From assembly GCF_001039355.2 (NCBI RefSeq), contig NW_019773570.1, positions 586,962 through 650,961 of the forward strand: a DNA stretch of 64,000 bases. Direction: 5' to 3'. The position numbers were made by a program, and so were the translations under genes. The notes under the pieces were generated by a model that had not been told where the DNA came from, made no database searches, and saw only the letters and a list, made by a program, of their open reading frames with translations. How positions within the stretch are numbered: position 1 is the stretch's first letter; every line of letters begins with the position of its first letter. Shown piece by piece: positions 35,019 to 45,500 of this stretch. This DNA is from Lingula anatina. Taxonomy: Eukaryota > Brachiopoda > Lingulata > Lingulida > Lingulidae.

Positions 35019-36599
35019 TTATTTCTTTTCAAACTTGGCCAAGTGCTTGTTTTTCTGCAAAGTTTTCATTCCAATCTTGGAAGGCATTTCCTCAGTTTTA
35101 AATCCCATTTTCTTCACACGGCAAATCTCCTCCTCAGTAAGCTCTAACAAGGGGTCAATATAGATATCCACCATCCTGGCCTTGCCGTCCAAACCCGGGA
35201 CGTCACTGCCTTGCGGAGGGAACTGTGTACACCTTCTCCGCACACAATAGCGGTACACTCGCTGTATGGGTTTCCTATCTTCTTTCGCATTTTTTTTAGG
35301 AATCCAAAGACTTTTCAAGGCGATATGTAAATCCCCTTTCCTTATTGTTGCCCTACAGCTGGGACACCTGGCTATAACTGGGTGCTCCTTTCTGGTCAGA
35401 ATCCACATCAGGTGTGGAAGCCATTTCTCTACTCTGGATTTGCTACCACGTCTCTTTTCTTTGTCATTTGCTTCTGTTTCATCCAATTCACTTGCTTCTG
35501 TTTTATCCAAGTCACTTACTTCTGTCATTCCTATTTGACTTCTTTTTAAATCAGAAAATTCTACCTTGCCTCCATTCTCTGAAGTACAGTCAAGAGCAGA
35601 AATTCCATCAAATGACTCTGGAACTGTATCATGTATTTCAATCCTTGTAGACACTGGGTCTTCTGAGGGAGAAGTCATTATCTTCTTCAATTCCCCAGTG
35701 TCTTCCTTTCTAATATCATGTGATGAGGAAGTCTCCATAACAACAGCTCCCAACACCTCAGCTTCCCCATTTGAGTTGCCACATTTGCTTTGTTCTGATG
35801 ACTCAGCCAAAGAGCTTTCACTGTTAACCGTGCTGTTCTCATCTGTCAAAATGTTTTTATCCTTCTCCAATCCATCCACAAAACTGATCAAATCTCTTAA
35901 ATCTTTAATAACAAATAAAGGCTGAACTGCTTGGCTGATATGTGTGTCATTTTGATTGGAAATTAAGCAGGCATTCCAGCCTAATTTACGAGCAGCTTGA
36001 TAGTCTTTTTCATAACTGTCTCCAACATGCAGAGCATGACTTGGTGACAGACATGTGTCACCTGCTAACTTCAAGGCAAGCTGAAATGGCTGAGGATGTG
36101 GCTTACTCCCACCTGCTTCCACTGATGTGACTACAAAGTCAAAGTACTGATCCAAGCTAAGGGCTGCCAGCACTGCCTGAAGCCTGCTGTCAAAGTTTGA
36201 AATTACGCCCAGCTGATAGTTTTTCTCTTTCAGCGTTGTTAGAACTTCTACAGTGTTTGGGAGGACCTCCCAGCTTTCTGCTGTAAGAAAATGACGGTAC
36301 AATTTATCTGCAATGTCCACCAAAACAGGATCTGTGTCAAAAATCCCTGCCACATGGAAGGAGTTGTGTACCACGTTACTCCACCACTGGTAGTCTGATA
36401 AACCTTGCTGTTTTCCAAAGTTGGGATGCTGAATACTTTCGTTTTTGTAGGCTCCCAAGAAGGCAGTGTCGAGGGTGTTGACATCAACATCTATCCCACA
36501 GGCTTTGGCGATGTTTGCATACTGTAACCCTGGGCTTCCTCTCACTTTGATCATGGTTTTGTTCACATCAAATGTGATGAGTCGAATCAGGCGATTCAT
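35019..36599 (-). CDS. HDHD3: HDHD3-like HAD-superfamily protein with Cys-rich C-terminal domain
   Basis: 526 aa on one coding exon. The ATG at 36599 follows directly on an acceptor (AAATTACAG), so I prefer it to the in-frame ATG at 36653. Residues 1-245 match HDHD3 in order: FDVNKT at 10-15 (motif I), QWWSNVVHNSFHVAG, SNFD at 134-137 (motif II), K166 in SKPHP (motif III), HVGDSYEKDY at 191-200 (motif IV). Motif I is DVNKT rather than DxDxT; human HDHD3 is likewise atypical here (DVKDT), so phosphatase activity is uncertain. Residues about 250-385 are acidic and Ser/Thr-rich, with SDLDKTEASELDETEA-type repeats. Residues about 385-526 form a separate domain with CPSC (412-415) and CVRRRC (452-457), probably zinc-binding. 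Human HDHD3 (about 250 aa) lacks the second half. Head to head with CUTA. Confidence 0.9.
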   Translation of the reverse strand: MNRLIRLITFDVNKTMIKVRGSPGLQYANIAKACGIDVDVNTLDTAFLGAYKNESIQHPNFGKQQGLSDYQWWSNVVHNSFHVAGIFDTDPVLVDIADKLYRHFLTAESWEVLPNTVEVLTTLKEKNYQLGVISNFDSRLQAVLAALSLDQYFDFVVTSVEAGGSKPHPQPFQLALKLAGDTCLSPSHALHVGDSYEKDYQAARKLGWNACLISNQNDTHISQAVQPLFVIKDLRDLISFVDGLEKDKNILTDENSTVNSESSLAESSEQSKCGNSNGEAEVLGAVVMETSSSHDIRKEDTGELKKIMTSPSEDPVSTRIEIHDTVPESFDGISALDCTSENGGKVEFSDLKRSQIGMTEVSDLDKTEASELDETEANDKEKRRGSKSRVEKWLPHLMWILTRKEHPVIARCPSCRATIRKGDLHIALKSLWIPKKNAKEDRKPIQRVYRYCVRRRCTQFPPQGSDVPGLDGKARMVDIYIDPLLELTEEEICRVKKMGFKTEEMPSKIGMKTLQKNKHLAKFEKK

Positions 36600-38022
36600 C
36601 TGTAATTTATAAACAAATGTTGCTACATGTAAGTTTAGTAGAAACATACACATTTACATCTACTACTGCATGTGCAATGTACCTAGGGCAATTTCTAACC
36701 AAATAGACGTGGGATATTTTTTTTTTACATTTGTTACGTTTTATTTCCCCCTAACATTCACTGTTTACGACGTCTTTTGTCAACTGAAGGTAGCGACTCG
36801 GTTACCGTTGGCATGTAATGTCGCAAACTAATGCAAATCTGCAAATTACGGCACATTTTATTTCAATGACATTCACCGTTCTGTCTGCAGTAAACTTCCA
36901 AAGACGATTGCCACCAACTCACGAACGACGCTAGTGGATGGGCGAACAGAATTATACAGCAAGATGCATTAAAAAACTTCCTAAAAGATCATGAGCCGTA
37001 GAGGAGGACTTCCGAATAATTCTACTCAGTTGCAGCCGCCACTTGTTTCAGCGCTGCCATTTTTAATGAAATTATGTTAACCTGATGTTGATTCGTTGAA
37101 TTGTTTCTGCACACCCCAATCAAAATTACTGACACAAAACAGGAAATAAACTAACTAATCCATACCGAGGCTTGCTTGTTTGTACTTTCGGTTTATGCCA
37201 CTGCCAAACAAGTCGAGTGTTTCGTTGTTCATGGTAATATAAGGCTTGGGTTTAAGTTAACAGAGCATTTAAACTGAGCGTTTAACCATCACGTCTAGTA
37301 CCGAAGAATGGGCTTATCAGTTGACCTTGTCAACTTTGTTAAAGCCTCACAGTTTCATAGTTTCACTGTAACGTATGCATCCGCCTGTGTGGATGAAAAT
37401 TAAATGATGACGTAATTTTAAATGAAGATGCTTTTAACCAATATTTCCATGTGTAAGACTACTTACTTACTAAAGACAATTGTTTAACCCGATTTACTTT
37501 TACTACTACTGTTAAATGTCAAAGCCGTAAACGTAAAGTTCGTCTGCTAAATTATGCATAAAACACGTGGAAATGTCATTTAGTGAATAATAAATGATTT
37601 TAAAGTTTTACATTTCTCTACATGAGACAGAAGTAAATTATATTGTGAAACAACAAGCCTTAAAAAACTCGACGGACAGATGTGTGTAAAATTTTAGATT
37701 AAAAAAAAATTGATTGGGGATTTGATATTTAGTATATGTTGGTGTAGGGGGTGTCTCAATAGTCTGAAGGTTCATTGGTCCGAAAAATAGTAAAATTTTC
37801 GCCAGTTTTTTTATCAAGGGTTCATTGGTCCAAAGTTCTGTAATGAACATTCGAGCCAATGAACCTTTGGACTGTTGAACCTTTGGACTATTGCTATGTG
37901 CCGGTAAAGGCCGATATATAATTTACTTAACTTAATCTCAGAACTTTAAGAAACGGATATGCTTTCATCCAAAAATTCACAAAGATGCAGGATCTACAGT
38001 ATCTACTTATTAAACATTTCAG
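36600..38022. promoter_or_regulatory. divergent promoter region between HDHD3-like gene and CUTA
   Basis: About 1.4 kb between the head-to-head genes. A first CUTA exon must lie here because the exon at 38023 opens with an acceptor in an already open frame; a candidate is CATG/GTAATA with the ATG at 37231. A hairpin element is at 37756-37894. No firm core promoter motif was found. Confidence 0.5.
37756..37894. mobile_element. short hairpin MITE
   Basis: Starts CAATAGTCTGAAGGTTCATT and ends GAACCTTTGGACTATTG, an imperfect inverted repeat with further GGTTCATTGGTCC copies inside. A related sequence is at 50931-51030. Both are followed by TGCCNGTAAAGG. Confidence 0.65.
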
Positions 38023-40484
38023 GTACTACTTGTAGGTGGTGCTTGTCTATGTGTGCCTGTGTTTCTGTCTGTAACGAGAAGAGTTCTTAGCACCATGACT
38101 ACTGCAAGCAGCAATTATGTTAAGGGGCAACACTCTATTGCTTATGTCACAGCGCCAAGTGAAGATGTTGCCAAAACTCTGGCCAGGTAAAATATTATTT
38201 ATGATTGCTTACGTAATTAAGGTATTCCTAGGTTTGTTACCTTGGGGTCTTTTTCATCTTTTAGCTAGCTATCTGTAAACCAACATAAATTGGCTCTCTG
38301 ATCATGTACTTCTTGTTTGTTTCAGAGGAATGGTGACTTCCAAACTGGCAGCCTGTGTCAATATTGTTCCCAGAGTCATTTCCGTGTAAGTCTTTATGTT
38401 AGTATGTTCTGTTACCAGCATGCCTGCACCATTTCTTGGGCCAAATTCATCTTAAGTAGCCTAAAACCACTCTGTCAGCACTGTGTGACTTCATAAGAGA
38501 CTAGATAACTTGTCTCCAGATCTCCCTAGGTCTTGCTTGATTTCATGCGATGTCTTGAGAGTTTGAGCTATCTCTGAAGATTCTAACAATTCCTGTAGCT
38601 GGGAACTGAAAAAATGAAACATGTACATATTGAGTATAGAGGAGAGCCTTGGTAGGAAATCACAAATATAGGGTGCCTGAGTGGCCTATTAATTACAGCA
38701 GATAGTTATGACAGTAGATTTATATAATTTATTTAGACATATTTCAGAAACAATAAAAGTAAATGTAGTATTTGTATCAAGGTCTGTCATTTTTTTTCTT
38801 TGTTGATTCACTATTTTGCTTCATCCTCTGAGGCATTAAAATAGTTCAAGCAATTATAATGTAATTTGTTGCAGACTTCGTGAAAAATTGCTCTCATTTA
38901 TATTCTTTTTCAAGAAGTCAGTTGCACTGAATCTTGTCTTTATGCTTCATTTTCAAAATCATTCCAGCTTTGAATGGGAAAACAAGATAGATGAAGAAGA
39001 TGAAGTCTTGATGGTACGAACATTCAAGAATGATATTAACACTTGAGTGCTTAGATTTGTACCTCTAATGGATGTGACATGTAGAGAATGAGTTTGTTTT
39101 AGGGGTGGTATCACTGTCTGTGTGTTTTTTTTTTTATTATTCTGTGCTTCACAGATTGTGTTTTAGGAAAAGGAGTTTACTACAGTGTTATGTCATTATT
39201 AAGAGAGTAAATTTTCAACTAAATCCTGGAAAGATATAGCAAAGAAAAAATTGCTGTTGTAATATTTTTATGTCCAAAAAATAGTTTAAGCAATTGTTTC
39301 TATTTCAGATGATCAAAACCAGGACTTCTTTAGTGGATGAACTGTCAGAGTATGTGAAGAAGAACCATCCGTATGATGTAGCAGAGGTCATTTCAACCCC
39401 TGTAAGTTTATTCAATCTGCAGCATAGCTGGGGTACACAAGGATGTGAACAAACGCATGCACGCACACACACACACACAGAAAGCTTGTACTGTAAAATA
39501 TCTGAGACTGTATACCTTAACTAAGGGCCCATTCCCAAGGGCACTATTGTTCTTAGTAGATTGATCCAACTCTGTGGGACTCTTGCTGAATGCAATGTCA
39601 GATGAACTGAATGGAAAGCCTTCTCTTGTTTCTGATGTACTAGTTTAATCACCAGGGCTCCGTATGTTGAAAGGTTCACTATGTTGCGCACGTGCGCAAG
39701 TGTCTCGATTCCATGGCCCCGTATCTCGAAATAGAATCGGTTATGGAATCGAGACACTTGCGCACATGCGCAACATAGCGAACCTTTCGAGATACGGAGC
39801 CCAGGTTTTCTGTATTGTACTCAACACCAGAAGGAGGTGTCTTAATCTTCATTCTGATTGCATTCAGCAAGAGTCCCCATGGAATTGGATTGATCTTCAT
39901 TGAACAATAGTTTCATTGGGAATGGGCTCTAAGAGAAAAAATATCAGATGCTGTCAAATATTTTAAAGATTTAATCAATTTTTTAATAACTGCTGAATGG
40001 AACTGTAGTAAAGATGTTTTAGTTTGGCTTCAAAGCTTTTGTTTTTAAACAATTATAAAAAATTAATAAATTCGGTACCAAAATTGAAAAATAGATTTCA
40101 GATTTGATACAAAGACTATTCTCTCCCCCCCCCCTCCCCCCAGGTCCTCTGAACTAATAATCCTAACTATGACATAGTATTTACCTGGAAAAATACAATC
40201 CTTTTTAAACAGGTGTTCAGTCCAGTAAGTGTAAGATGTACATTGTAACACACTTGTAAGCATTATGCAGAAAGAAATGTCTCCAGTTTGGGAGTAATGG
40301 CATCACTGCTTGATTCTCCATACCAACAACAGGAGTGGACTAAATAAGATCATAATTTATTCAGACAGATTTATATGTATACAACTTGCCCCAGGTTATT
40401 TTACTCTTGGACATTTTTTTTCAGATTGAAAATGGAAATCCACCATACCTAGATTGGATTGGCCAGGTGGTGCCAGAAAAATAA
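38023..40484 (+). CDS. CUTA: CUTA (CutA1 divalent-cation tolerance homologue)
   Basis: Small trimeric CutA protein. Exons: 38023-38186, 38326-38385, 38968-39013, 39309-39401, 40425-40484 (stop TAA). Family blocks seen in order: HSIAYVTAPSEDVAKTLAR, KLAACVNIVP, FEWENKIDEEDEVLMMIKT, HPYDVAEVISTPIENGNPPY, LDWIGQV. These match human CUTA closely. The first exon shown opens, without its own early ATG, with VLLVGGACLCVPVFL and a TRR, a hydrophobic N-terminal segment like that of the long human isoform. So a tiny upstream exon probably supplies the start; the ATG at 38095 (MTTASSNY) gives a cytosolic short form. Only that first exon is uncertain. A foldback MITE sits in the last intron. Confidence 0.93.
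39526..39929. mobile_element. 404-bp foldback MITE in CUTA intron
   Basis: Almost the whole element is palindromic. Outer arms carry GGCCCATTCCC and GGGAATGGGCTC with TAAG on both sides (39522-39525 and 39930-39933), a likely target-site duplication. Inner arms of about 60 bp (39658-39716 and 39743-39802) carry GGCTCCGTAT and GAGACACTTGCGCA-type sequence. Each inner arm holds an NRF1-like palindrome (39684-39699, 39759-39774). A fragment of the same family is at 21110-21250. Confidence 0.85.
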
Positions 40485-42583
40485 GAAGCAGAATTGATTT
40501 CAATGCTCCACTTTGGCCTCGGGAGCTGCATAACAATAACACAGCACAACTGGACATGGATAGACATATATATTGCAAACACATAGTTAAAACTGTGTGG
40601 CAGTAACTCCTAATTGGACTTGGCTTGAAGAAACAATCAGTTAAAAGTTTTCATTTATCATAGATCTACATACATGTATTTATTTGCTTTACCCGTTGAC
40701 TGCTTCTCTGTTCACTCTGACAAAATTTAAAGGGCAAATCATAATCCAAATTGTGATAGAAACATAGAGAAAATAATAAATGCAGTGAGGAAGAAAAACA
40801 GAGGAGTGTCCTTTGAACCACTTGCAAAAGTCATAAATTTTCTAGTACACCCAAAAGACAAGATAGAGGACAGCAAGGAATGTAAAATAGTGGAGAAGAT
40901 CAGCTGTGGGAGCTGTGACAGAGTATGGTAATAACAACATCTCAATGGGGGAAAATTGTGAATTTTACCGATACTGTATTTTTATGTCATAATTTCTTAA
41001 TATTAGAACATTCCTATATTGAGTAGAAACAACAGGGTGTCTTATAATTCTTTTCTATGCATGCAGTATAAGTACCACAAAAATGCTTTATAGAAATGTA
41101 ATTTTGTGATTATAAAATTTTGTAACAGAAAGTTTGATCATTTTTGTCCTTTGAAAAGATTGAGTCATCACTGTGTATTTTGGAGAGACAGGTCCAAGAA
41201 AACACTTACTGTTCTCAATCTGTCCTACAACATGATGTTTTTCTCTTTTAATGAAAAATGTTCTTAATCTGTTCTGGGAAATTCTGAAGGACTTCCCAAA
41301 AGCAGTTCTCGAACTGTTACATTGATTACAGTACAATATTAGAACTGTACAAAAATGACACCAAATGTTCTAGAATAGATTGAGAAACGTAAGTTAACGT
41401 TAAATGACACAGATTTTGGCAGGGGAAGTGAGTGGGGCTGGTGCTTCCTGGGCATCAATAGCTGAGAAGACAAATACTGCTTGTCACACTGTCACCTTAG
41501 TATTATTAATGTCACCTGGATCTCTTTCCAAAGATTTGGTTCTTGTGATTTAATGTCAACACTTCTACATCTTGTTAAATATTTTGCTTAATTGTTCAAA
41601 GCCTAATGTATTTTAAATCCACTTAGAAAACTGAAGGGATTTGTACTTTCAAATGATTTTTTTCATAAAAAATTTCTACATGCATTATGTGACTTTTTAA
41701 AGACTTTACTAACATTACTAAAGCTTGGCTTTTATATATACATGTTTGACAGCTTTACTGCTTTGTTTCCTGTATGGTGCCTGTTTTTGGCCAGCTTTGC
41801 TGTTTAGTCTAGTTTAATTATTTTATTTATTGATTTTATGTGAGTACTGTCTAAACAAAATGTGTTTTTTTAAGTTTTATCTGCAGTTTTGCATAATGTG
41901 CTGTTATTGAAACATTGAAAAGTAATCCATTAAAGGCCCATTCCTCAGGATTTTCCTGCCCAAATGAATTGTTAGAGGTTCTTTCCATGTGTTTGAAAAC
42001 CCCCACAGCCATATGTATATCTTGTAAGCTTTTTATGTTTCCTCAATTCAGGCTCTAAAAGACAATAGAGACCCCTTAAATAAGGGTCATTGTGTCATTA
42101 TTATCTTCTCTGCCTCCTTGAGTAGCCATTGCTAACTTGCAACATCTCTATTAAACACGGCGCAAGGACGCTATTCAAAACTACTCCTCATTTTCTTGTG
42201 TGAAAACAAGGCAATGCTTGTGACCACAAACATCATTTATTATGACTGCTTAGTCATTTTAATCAAAGTCTTCAATTAATGAAATAAAACATTGAATCCA
42301 AATGCTGGGACAGGCCTTGCTCTTTACCTCAGAAAAATTTATTTTGGTAAGAAAGTCCAATTGAGTAGCCCTTTATATCTGTTGACAATATGAGAACATA
42401 AAAAAAGTACCAAATGCAATGCCGTCAATGTTTTATTTTCATCTGTATGAAACAAAATTCATACACTAAATTCAATGCTTCTGTAAATAAATCTTTCTTC
42501 CATCTGTGATTCTAGATAATATAATAATACAGCTCTAGTTTCCTTTTTGAACAATTACTTCATGATATTGATTTCAGGAAAGT
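40485..42583. other. CUTA 3' UTR and convergent intergenic region
   Basis: AT-rich, no coding exon found. Plus-strand AATAAA at about 42284 and 42486 could end CUTA. Minus-strand AATAAA near 42430 could end the EGF gene. The plus-strand sequence around 41735-41790 is a diverged, inverted match to the left end of the pearl-like element. Confidence 0.5.
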
Positions 42584-45500
42584 TTATACAGTGGTCCCTG
42601 TAAGAAATGAAAAAGTAAATGAGCAGTATGATTTCATTTTGGTTCATTCATTGTACACCATTAAATATCTTAATGTATACTTCTTAAACAAAAAAAAAAA
42701 AAAAAAAAAATCTTTAAAATAATGATAAAACAGTGGTCGTTAATTATTGGTTATTGAGTACCTTACATTGAACACAAAGACTACTAGTACCTGCAAATAT
42801 TGCACTGCATATATTAAATAATCCAGGCTGAATATATACTTAATTGCAGGATCAAACCTTCATGCTTTATAAAACACAACAGCATTTTAATCAAAATGTT
42901 AATTTCATACCAGCGATCATTTGTCACAATACATGTTTTACCTAAAATTGAATATTTAAATTGATAAAATATGAAGTTGACTAAGCTTTGATTATAATTA
43001 TTTAAAATCACATATTTCTGACCCATTCAATTATCTGAAGAATTTGTGGAACTCACTCTTGCAAGTAAATCCGTCCCCTTCATAACCTTGATTGCAAACA
43101 CATTTGAGGCCCATGGGTTCAAAGCAATGATCAGTAGGCAATATTTGAGACGTGTTTGAATCAATACACATGGCATTTGTATCACACTTCTCTGGAAATA
43201 AATTCAAAAAAGAAAAATAGTAAATTGACATCATTCAGCTATCAATCAGCATCATCGTATATCTTGCTTACACAACACAATGTCACCATTTTTATTAAAG
43301 AGGAAGTCATCTGATCCTGGTTATAAAACAAGTTTGCTTATGTGTACCTTTAAGGGTATGGTCACCCTTAATTATCATCCAGATACCGAAAAAAGTGTTG
43401 TTTCTTGCATCTTATTGTTCAATAATGCATATATCTTTGTGCTGGTTTAAAACAATAAAAATCCCCTTGGAAATATCAAATATCAGTGTTAATATTTATT
43501 GCTGCTATGTATAAGCATAGGTAATTCTAATGTAATCATCAGTTTAACACCGTTCTATTTTGAGCTGAGATAGGAATCGGTGTGAGGCCTAACTTCATCC
43601 CTGAAGATTTTATCACGTAAAATGTGCCAAGGTCACCGGATTGTAGCCATCATTTTTGTTTTAATGGTGTCATTTGGGAGTTATGAGCCCCTAACTACAG
43701 ATTTTCATTAAACAATGGCAAGGTTTCTGGCAAAAGGTAACAATATCCTTAAGCAGCTAAAACTTACCTAACTGGCGTCAGAGTTTGGATTAAACAGTGC
43801 CAAATATCGGGGCTGTTGTTTTAATTTTATGCTTTAAACAAATTTTCTGTTTCCCTACCCTTTCATGGGCTTAGGAAATTTAAAATTTATCAATTTATTA
43901 CAGTCTGCTATTTAATTTATTTTCTGTACATTTTCAATATTAGGATGTTATGAAGTGTCTTATCAATATATATAATATTTTTTAAAGCATTAAAATACTA
44001 GTAGCTGAGTAAGTCAAATGTCTCTTCCAGGTGTATAGACATACATGCACTTATGCAATCAGTTGACAGTTTATTTGAAGATAAAGATATTTGTATAGAA
44101 AGAGAGGTTTATATGGGCAAACAAGAGGGGATAGATAAATAAATAAAGGTCTGAGAACCATGCCTCACTGACAAGTAATATTTCAGATATAAACCTGTAG
44201 AGCCTGAGTAGCTAATTTCTGATCCTCCCAGTAATGTGAGGAATTTATAAAACTTACTGATACAAACAACTCCGTCCCCTTCATATCCATGATTGCAAAC
44301 ACATTTGAATCCAAGATCTTCATTGCAGTGGTCACTGGGCCCTCTTTCACAATTGCCTGTATTAATACATGTGGCATTTGCCCCACACATCTCTGTAAAT
44401 AAGATTTTGAAAATATAAATTGATAATATTGCTTCATTTTAATCATGATATGACTTGCTTTAACATAATATCACTTAATCACTTGAATTATGTAAGTATG
44501 TTATCAAACAGGAAGTCTTCTGATACCAGTATGTAGAAACAAGTTTGCTTCTTCATGGCAGATGCATTGCTTGTAGGGTTCAAAAGATGGTTATCTCATG
44601 TAGATCAGGTAGTTACCAAGCGTCAACAAATAAACCATTACACTGGTCATTATGTGTCCTTGGGTATTCTTTTAGCATAAATCGGACACCAACCATGGAA
44701 TTGCAGATTGCGTTTTGCGCATTATATGGTAGAATAATAAAAGTTTTCATTACAATATGCCTTATTAATTTAGATATTTGCATATTCCAGGTCTAAAACA
44801 TTACATAATTTTTATTACTTGACATTATTTAAGGTTATATCATATTCACACCATTTATTTTACTTTCAGTAAAAGCAATGTCACCATCCATATTTCAAGT
44901 ACCATATATATCCCCATTATATATATATATATAGTGTAGTTTATTTTCATTTACTTTAAGGTGCGATATATTTCAGAAGTTGCTACCGAGCATCAACAAA
45001 TATAATCTGCAAAACTGGTCATTGTGTGTCCTTTGGTTTTCTTCTTATGTAAATCTGACATGAACCATGCAATTGCAGATTGCGTTTTGCGCATTATATG
45101 GTAGAATTATAAAAGTTTTCATTACATTATGCCTTATTAATTTAGATATTTGCATATTCCAGGTGTAAAACATTACATAATTTTTATTACTTGACATTAT
45201 TTAAGGTTATATCATATTCACACCATGTATGTTACTTTCAGTAAAAGCAGTGTCACCAGCCAAATTTTGAGTACATACATATGTTTGTCCTTTACTTATG
45301 CTTTATTAACAGAGCATAATGTTTTCCTTCAAAAATATATGTTGATAACAAAATAACATTGAATAAATCAATGTAATGTTTCATGCAATATATATATTGA
45401 ACTGTTAGTTTGATTATTCTTAAAGGGAAAATAACTCTTCGTACGAGGTCTATATTTCACAATAAAAACATTGTGAATAACTCATAGAAATATAATGTAT

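Noticed and set aside
35266-36130. Plus-strand open frames of 62-119 aa
   Set aside because: Antisense shadows of the HDHD3-like coding exon.
36600-36653. Upstream in-frame ATG of the HDHD3-like ORF (18 extra residues)
   Set aside because: A good acceptor ends exactly before the ATG at 36599 and the family N-terminus starts there; the upstream part is probably intron.
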